From Acidobacteriota bacterium (lineage in GTDB: Bacteria > Acidobacteriota > Terriglobia > Terriglobales > Acidobacteriaceae): a stretch of 5,809 nucleotides of DNA. Numbering within the stretch: the stretch's first letter is position 1; each line of letters starts with the position of its first letter. The notes beneath the pieces were generated by a model. The model searched no databases, was not told where the DNA came from, and worked only from the letters and a program-made list of their open reading frames with translations. Below are positions 1-5,809 of this stretch, piece after piece. The position numbers were made by a program, and so were the translations under genes. The stretch spans positions 1-5,809 of the forward strand of contig JAJYZK010000224.1 of the NCBI GenBank assembly GCA_021799945.1, read 5' to 3'.

Positions 1-1198
1 GCAGGGGGGTGGTGAGTCCCGCTCCTTGCAGGGAGACATCCTCGGTGACCCGGTTCCGGCGGTCGTCCACCCGCTCGAGCGGAGCGCGCTTGAGCGAGGC
101 CGAAGGCGAAAGGCCGCCGGAGAATTTGATGAGCTGATCGATCGTCTCCCCGCCCTTCAATTCATAGATCGCCGAATTTCGCACTTCTCCCACAATCGCC
201 GCCTGGGGCCCTGCCGGGGGAATGTAAATCACATCTCCCGAAAGCAGCGGGACATCTTTGGATTTGTCGCCATCGATCAGGAGGCCGTAGAGGTCGAAGT
301 GGGTGATGGTCTGTCCGTCTCTCCGCACCTGGATGTCGCGCAAGGAGCCGTGAACCGAGGGTCCGCCAGTGGCGAAGATGGCCGTGGTCAGCGTGCTCAG
401 GGAGCTGAGGGTATAGTTGCCCGGCCTCCGCGCCTGCCCCACGACGAAGACCTGAATGGAGCGGAGCTGGCCCATTTGCGCATCCACCTGGAAATTGCGG
501 AAGATGCGTCCGATCTCCCGCTGCAGGTCGGGTTGCAACTGCGCATAGGTCAGGCCGGCGACGTGGACCGAGCCCACCTGGGGGAGATAGATGGCGCCGG
601 AACGGTCGATGGTGACCTCGGCATTGAAGTTCACCTGGCCCCAGATGCGGATCACCAGTTGATCGCCGGGTCCGAGTACGTAGTCCGGGGGCACCGGCGT
701 TTGATCCAGCGGCGCGAAGGTGGTGGGCACCGCAAGAAACAAGGTGTCTCCATATACCGGCACAAGACGGCCGGTGGAGGCCCGCACCATCTTCTGGAAT
801 TCCGTCGGCGGGGTGTAATTCAGAATGGCGAGCTGTTGCGCCTCATACAATGCCTGCTGCCGGGACTCGTAAGGCGAAAGACCGCTGCGGTCGTAGAAAT
901 TAGTGATTCGCCCATTCATTCCCTGGGATGCGAGGCCGGGATACTGCTGCAACATCGACGGACCGGGGCCGGCCGCCCCCTGGGGGTTGCCCGGGGGAGG
1001 ATTCTGCTGGGCCAAGCCCTGGGAGCCGCTCTGATCGCTGGATCCAATACAGCTTCCATCGGTGGGAGAATACACTCCGGAGGGGCAGGAAGAGTCGCCG
1101 CCGGTGTCGAGGCTCTGCCCGTGCGCGATTGGAATCCCGATTGGCCCGGCGGCTACCGCCAGAAGGATTGCGACTCGGAAAAGTGAACGCCTTTCCAT
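1..1198 (-). CDS. Polysaccharide export protein, Poly_export plus SLBB domains (3' end off the window)
   Basis: Reading the minus strand from the ATG at 1198 gives 399 uninterrupted codons that leave the left edge without a stop, so the C-terminus is missing. Residues 1-27 form a signal peptide: basic MERR, a hydrophobic core, and a likely cut after AHG. No lipobox cysteine is present, unlike Wza; this is closer to non-acylated KpsD-type exporters. Residues 28-165 are a Pro/Gln/Gly-rich spacer with cysteines at 38 and 50. The Poly_export (PF02563-like) domain begins at PPDYVLGPGDQ (170-180), followed by VIRIWGQ. A first SLBB domain starts near 248 (VGQARRPGNYTL) and a second near 335 (IVGEVRNSAIYEL). 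Members of this family form outer-membrane channels for capsule or exopolysaccharide; more SLBB repeats probably follow off the window. No clear Shine-Dalgarno precedes the ATG, but the signal peptide fixes this start. The adjacent sugar-nucleotide genes fit the role. Confidence 0.9.
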   Translation of the reverse strand, partial: MERRSLFRVAILLAVAAGPIGIPIAHGQSLDTGGDSSCPSGVYSPTDGSCIGSSDQSGSQGLAQQNPPPGNPQGAAGPGPSMLQQYPGLASQGMNGRITNFYDRSGLSPYESRQQALYEAQQLAILNYTPPTEFQKMVRASTGRLVPVYGDTLFLAVPTTFAPLDQTPVPPDYVLGPGDQLVIRIWGQVNFNAEVTIDRSGAIYLPQVGSVHVAGLTYAQLQPDLQREIGRIFRNFQVDAQMGQLRSIQVFVVGQARRPGNYTLSSLSTLTTAIFATGGPSVHGSLRDIQVRRDGQTITHFDLYGLLIDGDKSKDVPLLSGDVIYIPPAGPQAAIVGEVRNSAIYELKGGETIDQLIKFSGGLSPSASLKRAPLERVDDRRNRVTEDVSLQGAGLTTPL

Positions 1199-1305
1199 AT
1201 TTTGAGCTGCGGAGTGGGCGTCTGCGCGGCCTTCGCGCGTGAAACCTCCCACTTCCGCCGGATGCTACTCCTTTTGCGCGGCGGCTTCCCGAAAACCGAT
1301 GGAAT

Positions 1306-1322
1306 TCAGTTCAGATCAGTTC
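1306..1322. promoter_or_regulatory. Tandem TCAGTTC repeat, candidate regulator site
   Basis: TCAGTTC occurs at 1306-1312 and again at 1316-1322, a 10-base period that puts both copies on the same face of the helix. A further CAGTT follows at 1336-1340. The site is about 108 bases upstream of the export-gene ATG, in the AT-richest part of that spacer. Tandem direct repeats with this period are typical of response-regulator binding sites; the link is an inference. Confidence 0.25.
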
Positions 1323-1375
1323 CTGGGGTTCACTCCAGTTTAGAGCTTCCTTCCGGCGGCGGCTACTCCGCTCGC

Positions 1376-1393
1376 CGCGCTCCGCGGGGCGCG
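1376..1393 (-). repeat. GC-rich hairpin just after the dehydrogenase gene
   Basis: CGCGCTCC and GGGGCGCG form eight pairs (one T-G wobble) around a GC centre. It lies 17 bases past the dehydrogenase stop codon on the minus strand. The downstream minus-strand sequence is not T-rich, so termination is only a possibility. It may mark the mRNA 3' end or simply reflect GC-rich composition. Confidence 0.3.
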
Positions 1394-1410
1394 ATTCAAC
1401 TGCGGAGCAT

Positions 1411-2730
1411 TTAACAGCGGACGATCTTGTCCGACCTCAGCCCGCGCGTGGCGTTCCTGGTGTCGATCACCAGCTTTGCCTCCGCCGCAATCCGGGCGTA
1501 GTCGTAGGCCGAATGGTCGGTGACAATCACCACGCAATCGTACTCGCCCAGCCGGTCCAGCGCTGCCGACCTCATATTGAGATTATATTTTCGCCCATAG
1601 CCGACGGCGGGAAAGTATGGGTCGTTATAGCTGACCTCAGCCTCGGCCCGGCGAAGCATTTCGATGATGGCGAGCGACGGCGACTCCCGCAGATCGTCCA
1701 CGTCCTTCTTGTACGCCACCCCAAGCACCAGGATCCGGGAGCCCTTCAGCGGCTTGCCGCGCGCATTCAGGGCGGAGGCCGTCGCGCCGACGACATGCGC
1801 GGGCATGCCTTCGTTCACCTCCCCGGCGAGTTCGATGAACCGGGTATGGAAATCGAATTCCTTGGCCTTCCAGCTCAGATAAAAGGGATCGATCGGGATG
1901 CAATGACCGCCGAGACCCGGACCGGGGTAAAAGGGTTGAAAGCCGAAGGGTTTGGTCGCCGCCGCGTCGATCACCTCCCAGATGTCGATGCCCATTCGCA
2001 AACAGAGCAGCTTCAACTCGTTGACCAAGGCGATGTTGACACAGCGATAAATGTTCTCGAGCAGCTTGGTCATCTCGGCGGCCGCCGGAGTGGAAAGCCG
2101 CACCACCCGGTGGAATACCGCGCCGTACATGAGGCCGGCCGCTTCCCCCGCCAAGGCTCCCAGCCCTCCGACGACCTTGGGAATCTCATGCCGGTCGATG
2201 CGGGTGTTGCCGGGATCCTCGCGCTCGGGAGAAAAGGCCACCAGCACGCCATCGGCCGGATTTGCCTCCCGCACGACCTTCACACGCCCGGAGGCTTCGA
2301 TGGCGGGCACAATCACATCCTCCGTGGTTCCCGGATAGGTGGTGCTTTCCAGAACGACGAGCTGGCCGGGACGCAAGTGGCCGGCGATCGCGTCCATGGT
2401 GGCCACGATGAAGCTCATGTCCGGCGTGTGATGGCCGCTCAACGGGGTGGGAACGCAGATGAGAATGGCGTCGACGGCGGCGATCTCGCCAAAATCGGCG
2501 GTGGCCCTGAAGCCCTTGTCCTGCGCCTCCCGGATCTGCCGGCGGTCGATGCGGTGAATGTAGGACTCGCCGGCATTCAGCCGGTTCACTTTCTCGACGT
2601 CGATATCGAAGCCGGTTACCCGGAATCCGGCCTCGGCAAAGAGCAGAACCAGAGGCAGGCCGACGTAGCCGAGTCCGATTACCCCGATGCGGAGTTCGCG
2701 TTGCTCGACCCGGGAAATCCAGGAGGCCAT
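1411..2730 (-). CDS. wbpA: UDP-N-acetylhexosamine 6-dehydrogenase (WbpA/TviB type)
   Basis: This 439-residue protein belongs to the UDP-glucose/UDP-N-acetylglucosamine dehydrogenase family, which uses two NAD+ to oxidise the C6 hydroxyl of a UDP-sugar to a carboxylate in the cytoplasm. Visible motifs are the NAD-binding GLGYVGLPL (19-27) with FDID (41-44), CVPTPL (92-97), ESTTYPGTTE (128-137), FSPEREDPGN (166-175), EMTKLLENIYR (219-229), and the catalytic cysteine C277 in GGHCIPIDP. The C-terminal UDP-binding domain begins with ILVLGVAYKKDVDDLRESP. The YPGTTE and SPEREDPGN signatures favour the WbpA/TviB (UDP-GlcNAc) branch over UDP-glucose or WecC-type enzymes; exact substrate is inferred. 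The frame stays open back to an ATG at 2865, but those 45 extra residues are basic and low-complexity. I therefore chose ATG 2730, which gives the usual family length, although it has only a weak ribosome site. It lies downstream of the epimerase and upstream of the export gene. Confidence 0.9.
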   Translation of the reverse strand: MASWISRVEQRELRIGVIGLGYVGLPLVLLFAEAGFRVTGFDIDVEKVNRLNAGESYIHRIDRRQIREAQDKGFRATADFGEIAAVDAILICVPTPLSGHHTPDMSFIVATMDAIAGHLRPGQLVVLESTTYPGTTEDVIVPAIEASGRVKVVREANPADGVLVAFSPEREDPGNTRIDRHEIPKVVGGLGALAGEAAGLMYGAVFHRVVRLSTPAAAEMTKLLENIYRCVNIALVNELKLLCLRMGIDIWEVIDAAATKPFGFQPFYPGPGLGGHCIPIDPFYLSWKAKEFDFHTRFIELAGEVNEGMPAHVVGATASALNARGKPLKGSRILVLGVAYKKDVDDLRESPSLAIIEMLRRAEAEVSYNDPYFPAVGYGRKYNLNMRSAALDRLGEYDCVVIVTDHSAYDYARIAAEAKLVIDTRNATRGLRSDKIVRC

Positions 2731-2928
2731 GGATGCTGCGATGGATTCCGCGTTTGCGGATGGGGCTGCGGATTTGCCGGTCGCATCGCCCGTCAAATGG
2801 GCGGCCGAATCACGGGTCAAGAGGAGCCTCTTTCGTCGGCGCTCGCGGAGCCATCTCCGCCGCATTCAAAAGCCCGCCACGCCGGCGCAGGCCTACGCAG
2901 CAGGAGGCCCTTCGCCGCCAAAGGCCGG
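2731..2928. other. Spacer between epimerase and dehydrogenase, or dehydrogenase N-terminal extension
   Basis: If the dehydrogenase starts at 2730, these 198 bases are non-coding. The dehydrogenase frame is open back to an ATG at 2865, directly preceded by an in-frame TGA, so 45 extra codons are formally possible. A short perfect inverted repeat, AAGAGG/CCTCTT with a 2-base centre, lies at 2819-2832. I see no convincing promoter. Confidence 0.45.
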
Positions 2929-3897
2929 CTAACGCACATGGCCCGATACTACCGCGCCGCGCGCGTTTTCACGATACCATTCGACCGTGCGTTTCAGACC
3001 CTCCTCGAAACCGATGAATGGTTCGTATCCAAAGGCCCTGGCGGCGGAGATATCGGCATGGGAGTTCAGAATATCTCCTTTTCGTGGAGGCCCGTAGAGC
3101 GGCGGCTGATCGAACCCGATCAGCTCGGCGAGGATCCGGTAGCATTCATTCAGCGATTGCCGGCGCCCGCAGGCGATATTGAAAACCCGTCCCGCCACCT
3201 TGTCCGCGGGCGCGGCGCAGGCCAGCAGATTCGCGGAGACGACGTTGTCGATGTAGGTAAAGTCTCTCGCCTGCTCGCCCGTACCATAGATGGTGGGACG
3301 CCTGCCGCCCAGCATGTGCAGAATGAATTTGGCCAGGACGCCGCTGTAAGGCGAATCGGCGGCCTGACGGGGCCCGAAGACGTTGAAATACCGGAGTGAG
3401 ACGGTTTCCAAGCCATAAACCCGGTAATAGCTGCTCATGTAATATTCGCCGGTCAGTTTTTGCACAGCGTAGGGCGAAATGGGCATCGGGAGCAGGGATT
3501 CATTGCTCGGCAGGGTCGGTTGATCGCCATAGGCCGAGGAGGAGGCGGCGTAAAGAATGCGGCGGACTCCGCAGGCCCGCGCTGCTTCCAGGATGTGAAA
3601 CGCGCCGTCCACATTGCAGCGGTGGCTCGGTTCCGGCTCCTTGACAGAAAGGGGAACCGAGGGCAGGGCGCCCTGATGGAAAATATAATCGACTCCCGCG
3701 CAGAGCCTGCGCACGGCCCCCGCGTCCCGCAGGTCGGCCTGATGAAACTCAATCCGGTCCAGAATCGGGGCCAGATTTTCCGGTCTCCCGGTCAGGAAGT
3801 TGTCGATGCCCGCGACCTGCTCGCCGCGCTCCAGCAGCGCCGCCGCCAGCGAAGAACCGATAAAGCCGGCTATCCCTGTGATAAGGTATTTCGCCAT
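2929..3897 (-). CDS. NAD-dependent UDP-N-acetylhexosamine 4-epimerase (WbpP/TviC type, extended SDR)
   Basis: The 322-residue product is an extended short-chain dehydrogenase that inverts C4 of a UDP-sugar through a bound NAD+. The N-terminus carries the Rossmann motif TGIAGFIG (7-14) followed by IDNF with D32, which binds the adenosine ribose. The SSSAYG serines are at 119-121, and the catalytic pair is Y143 and K147 in SPYAVQK. LRYFNVFGPRQ (168-178) and RDFTYIDNVVSANLLA (211-226) are typical of the WbpP/TviC group. S279 in GDILNSHADI sits where this group has a small residue that admits N-acetyl sugars; that alignment is from memory. With the neighbouring 6-dehydrogenase it would supply a 4-epimerised hexosaminuronic acid, such as UDP-GalNAcA. 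The start could also be TTG at 3909 (adding MPER), which has an AGGA 4 bases ahead; I prefer ATG 3897 because it matches the usual family start. A dTDP- or UDP-glucose epimerase is a less likely reading. Confidence 0.9.
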   Translation of the reverse strand: MAKYLITGIAGFIGSSLAAALLERGEQVAGIDNFLTGRPENLAPILDRIEFHQADLRDAGAVRRLCAGVDYIFHQGALPSVPLSVKEPEPSHRCNVDGAFHILEAARACGVRRILYAASSSAYGDQPTLPSNESLLPMPISPYAVQKLTGEYYMSSYYRVYGLETVSLRYFNVFGPRQAADSPYSGVLAKFILHMLGGRRPTIYGTGEQARDFTYIDNVVSANLLACAAPADKVAGRVFNIACGRRQSLNECYRILAELIGFDQPPLYGPPRKGDILNSHADISAARAFGYEPFIGFEEGLKRTVEWYRENARGAVVSGHVR

Positions 3898-4023
3898 GCG
3901 TTCAGGCAAACCGTCCTGGAACTCGTTTTGGAATTGCGCCTGGAGACAGCATACTGCGGCCAGGACTGCGCCGCCCGGCTGGAAAGGCGCAGGAGCCTGA
4001 GAGCCATGGGCTTGGCGGCCTAG

Positions 4024-4132
4024 GGCGGAACAAGAGTTTCTCCCCGGGCCGGCATCCGGAAAGCTGCTTTGGGGAGCCTCGCTGGCGCCCTTCCAGCGGT
4101 CGCCAAACGGCGCCGCAGACCGCTATTCCGCC
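4024..4132 (-). other. Nested inverted repeats, possible structured leader RNA
   Basis: A 7-bp outer pairing (4024-4030 GGCGGAA with 4126-4132 TTCCGCC) encloses two separate stems: 4095-4101 with 4118-4124 (AGCGGTC/GACCGCT), and 4040-4045 with 4071-4076 (CTCCCC/GGGGAG). A short alternative hairpin, 4081-4085 with 4093-4097, competes with the first of these. On the minus strand this would be a multibranch fold lying between ctaF and the epimerase. It matches no riboswitch class I recognise, and stems of this size can arise by chance in GC-rich DNA. Confidence 0.25.
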
Positions 4133-4140
4133 GGTAGACT

Positions 4141-4157
4141 GCATGGCGGCGCCATGC
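4141..4157 (-). terminator. Perfect 8-bp hairpin after the cta operon (candidate 3' end)
   Basis: GCATGGCG and CGCCATGC are exact reverse complements around a single central base. The element starts 33 bases after the ctaF stop in the direction of transcription. No run of T follows on the minus strand, so it is not a classical intrinsic terminator. It could be a 3'-end-stabilising hairpin, a Rho-associated pause, or a protein-binding palindrome. Confidence 0.4.
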
Positions 4158-4190
4158 GCGGGAGAGAAAAGCTGCGAGATGCAGAAGCCT

Positions 4191-4514
4191 TCACCAGAGT
4201 CCCCACCCCCGACTGATGTAATCGGTGAGGGTCATGATCACCAGAATCATGAAGGTAAAAATTCCAGCCGCGAAGGTGAGCTTCATCAGCCGGGAACTAT
4301 AGCGAAGGTGCATATAAAACAAGATCACCAGCACAGCATTCACGCAGGCGATGCCCAGCGCAATGATGGGGTTCAGGAATCCCAGATTGAGATATGCTGC
4401 TCCCGTGTTGATCGCCGTAAAGACCAGCAGAGCGAGAAGGATCAGGATGTACGTTCTGGGTGGAGAAGTGGGATGCTGCTGGTGTTCGGTCGAGGACATG
4501 CTTCGCTGCTCCAT
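4191..4514 (-). CDS. ctaF: Cytochrome c oxidase subunit IV, prokaryotic COX4 type
   Basis: This 107-residue protein has three predicted membrane helices at about 22-42, 48-69 and 78-99, with a short polar N-terminus. The segment ending FYMHLRYSSRLMKLT (66-80) is the conserved region of the prokaryotic COX4 family (PF03626-like), the small subunit of caa3/aa3-type oxidases that stabilises the complex and has no redox centre. Its place directly after subunit III, with 4 bases between the ctaE stop and this ATG, matches the ctaCDEF order. An in-frame ATG at 4499 has GGAG nine bases before it, a better ribosome site than the first ATG has, so the true product may be 102 residues starting MSSTEHQQ. 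The family assignment rests on length, topology, the MHLR motif and context, and is firm; the symbol is by analogy to Bacillus. Confidence 0.88.
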   Translation of the reverse strand: MEQRSMSSTEHQQHPTSPPRTYILILLALLVFTAINTGAAYLNLGFLNPIIALGIACVNAVLVILFYMHLRYSSRLMKLTFAAGIFTFMILVIMTLTDYISRGWGLW

Positions 4515-4518
4515 GGCG

Positions 4519-5268
4519 TTAGCTCAAGGGGTGACGGTTGATGAGATACAGCAGCGGGAAAAGAAAAGTCCAGACGATGTCGACAAAATGCCAGTAGAGG
4601 CCGAAATTGTCGACGGTGGACGAGTGACCGTTGGTGTAAGCCCCCTGCGAGGAACGATAGAGCAAGGCCAGAAGAATGCAGAGCCCGATAATCATGTGCA
4701 GGGCGTGCATTCCGGTCATCGCGAAGTATAGGAAGAAATAAAGCTCCGTATGCTGCGCCATATCGGGAGTGAGGGGCGCAGTGTGCGGGTCCGCCGGATG
4801 AACGAAGTCCTCTACACTGAAGTTCAAGCCGGGAATGTGGTGCTCGACATATTTTTGATGGTATTCGACGCCCTTGATGCCCAGAAAGATCACCCCCAGC
4901 AGGAGGGTGAGGCCCAGGGAAATCATCAGATTTTTCCGATTGCGGATTTCTGCGCTGTAGACCCCCATAGTCATGGTGAAGCAGGAGAGGATCAAAATTC
5001 CTGTATTGATGGCTCCTAACTGGATACTCAAGGTGTTGCTGGCCGCGACGAATGCCGGATAGTACCAGTTGCGATAGAGCAGGTACGCCATGAATAGGCC
5101 GCCGAAGAACATAATTTCGGTCAGCAGGAAAAGCCACATGCCGAAGCTAGCCGTCTCCCGCTGTTGTTCGACGGTGACGAAATGGTGGCGCAGATATGGC
5201 GGATGCTCGTTGCTCTCGTGGCCTTCGTGAGGATCTGCGGTCCCGGCGGCAATTGCGTGGCTATCCAA
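4519..5268 (-). CDS. ctaE: Cytochrome c oxidase subunit III
   Basis: The 249-residue product is subunit III of a haem-copper oxidase, an integral membrane subunit that supports sustained proton uptake and turnover by subunit I. Conserved blocks are FGMWLFLLTEIMFFGGLF (42-59, with the membrane-embedded Glu at 51), YFAMTGMHALHMIIG (181-195), and YWHFVDIVWTFLFPLLYL at the C-terminus (225-242). Five hydrophobic helices can be counted (about 42-63, 83-104, 115-134, 175-203, 223-243), so this is the short form lacking the first two of the seven mitochondrial-type helices. The N-terminal 30 residues are polar and histidine-rich. The start is TTG at 5268, inside the last codons of ctaD (8-base overlap). 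GAGGT stands eight bases before it, and no later start would keep the first helix intact. Translation is therefore likely coupled to ctaD. Confidence 0.95.
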   Translation of the reverse strand: MDSHAIAAGTADPHEGHESNEHPPYLRHHFVTVEQQRETASFGMWLFLLTEIMFFGGLFMAYLLYRNWYYPAFVAASNTLSIQLGAINTGILILSCFTMTMGVYSAEIRNRKNLMISLGLTLLLGVIFLGIKGVEYHQKYVEHHIPGLNFSVEDFVHPADPHTAPLTPDMAQHTELYFFLYFAMTGMHALHMIIGLCILLALLYRSSQGAYTNGHSSTVDNFGLYWHFVDIVWTFLFPLLYLINRHPLS

Positions 5269-5809
5269 CGGTCGTCACCTCGTGATGGCGCTTTTCTTCC
5301 AGCCATTCATAGTCGTAGGCCTCATGATCCATGACCGGCGTGTCGACGAAATTTTCCGTCAGGGGCGGCGATTGGATCTGCCATTCCAGCCCCGTAGCCT
5401 GCCAGGGATTGTCCCCGGCGATGGCGCCGTACTTGAGCGACCATGGCATATACAACATGGGCAGCAAATATCCGACTCCAAGGATGGTTGCGCCGGCGGT
5501 GGAGAGCACGTTGAGTACCTGAAATTCCGGCGGATACGCATGGTAGCGGCGCGGCATGCCCAGGTAGCCAAGAATGAATTGTGGAAAGAACGTGAGGAGG
5601 AACCCGATAAATGTGGTCACTGCGGCAAGCTGCGAAAGCGACTCCGGATACATCCTTCCAGTCCACTTCGGCCACCAGAAGTGTATGCCTGCGAGGTACG
5701 CCATGAGCATTCCGCCCACCATCACAAAGTGGAAATGGGCGACGATAAAGTACGTTTCGGTGAGCTGGACATCCATGCCCAAGGATCCGAGAAAGACCCC
5801 GGTCAATCC
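5261..5809 (-). CDS. ctaD: Cytochrome c oxidase subunit I, C-terminal part (5' end off the window)
   Basis: These 182 codons are the end of the catalytic subunit of an aa3/caa3-type oxidase, which reduces O2 to water and pumps protons. The frame is open through the right edge; the first codons read GLTGVFLGS, so the TTG at 5806 is an internal leucine and not a start. YFIVAHFHFVMVGG carries the two histidines of helix X: the first is the haem a3 ligand and the second a ligand of the low-spin haem, as known for the family. Next come the last two helices, GMPRRYHAYPPEF (the usual loop between them), and the tail motif NPWQATGLEWQIQSPP. The Cu_B histidines and the proton channel residues lie upstream, outside the window. 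The gene ends with TAG at 5261-5263, overlapping the start of ctaE. The mature C-terminus is charged (DYEWLEEKRHHE), with no sign of a fusion to subunit III. Confidence 0.96.
   Translation of the reverse strand, partial: GLTGVFLGSLGMDVQLTETYFIVAHFHFVMVGGMLMAYLAGIHFWWPKWTGRMYPESLSQLAAVTTFIGFLLTFFPQFILGYLGMPRRYHAYPPEFQVLNVLSTAGATILGVGYLLPMLYMPWSLKYGAIAGDNPWQATGLEWQIQSPPLTENFVDTPVMDHEAYDYEWLEEKRHHEVTTVG

Larger units (their letters stand above)
1199..1410. other. Intergenic region upstream of the export gene
   Basis: These 212 bases separate the dehydrogenase stop from the export-protein ATG. They contain the hairpin at 1376-1393, an AT-richer patch around 1291-1345 with phased CAGTT repeats, and a small GCGCG/CGCGC hairpin at 1224-1238. 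The spacing is long enough for an independent promoter for the export gene. I could not identify clear -35/-10 boxes. Confidence 0.5.
3898..4190. other. Gene-free spacer between the oxidase operon and the polysaccharide genes
   Basis: This is the longest stretch without a convincing gene. It holds the 17-base palindrome at 4141-4157 and the nested inverted repeats at 4024-4132, described separately. An 80-codon minus-strand frame (3902-4144) crosses it but reads as Pro/Arg/Gly-rich noise. I could not find a good sigma-70-type promoter ahead of the epimerase; TATGCT at about position 3950 on the minus strand has no matching -35 box. I see no tRNA or known riboswitch core. Confidence 0.6.

Noticed and set aside
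26..1186. A 386-codon plus-strand open frame
   Set aside because: It is the antisense shadow of the export gene, whose minus-strand reading shows a signal peptide, Poly_export and SLBB motifs.
2789..2820. Two TTGAC-like boxes on the minus strand as a possible promoter ahead of the dehydrogenase
   Set aside because: Neither has an acceptable -10 box at 16-18 bases.
1513..3399. A 628-codon plus-strand open frame
   Set aside because: It lies antisense to both the dehydrogenase and most of the epimerase, whose catalytic motifs are intact. Its product is His/Gly/Arg-rich without recognisable motifs, as expected from GC-rich codon bias on the other strand.
3961..4020. CTCTCAGGC on the minus strand, resembling the 3' part of a glycine riboswitch
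   Set aside because: The partner GGAGAG stem, the GCCGAAGG core and the following AAAGGACAGAG are absent.
3902..4144. An 80-codon minus-strand open frame in the spacer
   Set aside because: The composition is Pro/Arg/Gly/Ser-rich, there is no motif or ribosome site, and it runs into the epimerase start region.
4143..4541. A 132-codon plus-strand open frame
   Set aside because: It is antisense to ctaF and its polar product has no family signature.
1..5809. Mobile elements, CRISPR arrays, defence systems, tRNA or rRNA genes
   Set aside because: I saw no transposase, spaced repeats, integrase site, tRNA T-loop in a plausible fold, or rRNA sequence.

Overview
All five genes and one partial gene edge that can be supported lie on the minus strand, so the window reads right to left. 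It is GC-rich with strong third-position bias, which produces long open frames antisense to the real genes. The outer-membrane exporter, the prokaryotic COX4 subunit and the style of the SLBB protein point to a Gram-negative aerobic bacterium. Acidobacteriota is my best guess from the resemblance of the SLBB protein, but this is an inference and I could not run a search.

Right part (about 4191-5809): the end of an aa3/caa3-type cytochrome c oxidase operon. It holds the C-terminal third of subunit I (ctaD, running off the right edge), then subunit III (ctaE, overlapping by 8 bases and starting at TTG), then the small subunit IV (ctaF, 4 bases further on). Together they encode membrane subunits of a proton-pumping terminal oxidase. 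Subunit II (ctaC) and assembly genes are not in the window and would be expected upstream.

Middle (about 3898-4190): a gene-free spacer of nearly 300 bases with a perfect 17-base palindrome just after the oxidase operon and several further inverted repeats. It separates the respiratory operon from a surface-polysaccharide gene set.

Left part (1-3897): an NDP-sugar 4-epimerase (WbpP/TviC type), a UDP-N-acetylhexosamine 6-dehydrogenase (WbpA/TviB type), and the first 399 codons of a polysaccharide export protein with Poly_export and SLBB domains, which runs off the left edge. The epimerase and dehydrogenase together would convert UDP-GlcNAc into a UDP-N-acetylhexosaminuronic acid, probably UDP-GalNAcA. 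The export protein would pass the finished polymer through the outer membrane. This looks like the edge of a capsule or exopolysaccharide locus that continues to the left.

I found no convincing previously undescribed system. The most interesting non-coding signals are the structured spacer at 4024-4157 and a tandem TCAGTTC repeat with 10-base period upstream of the export gene.
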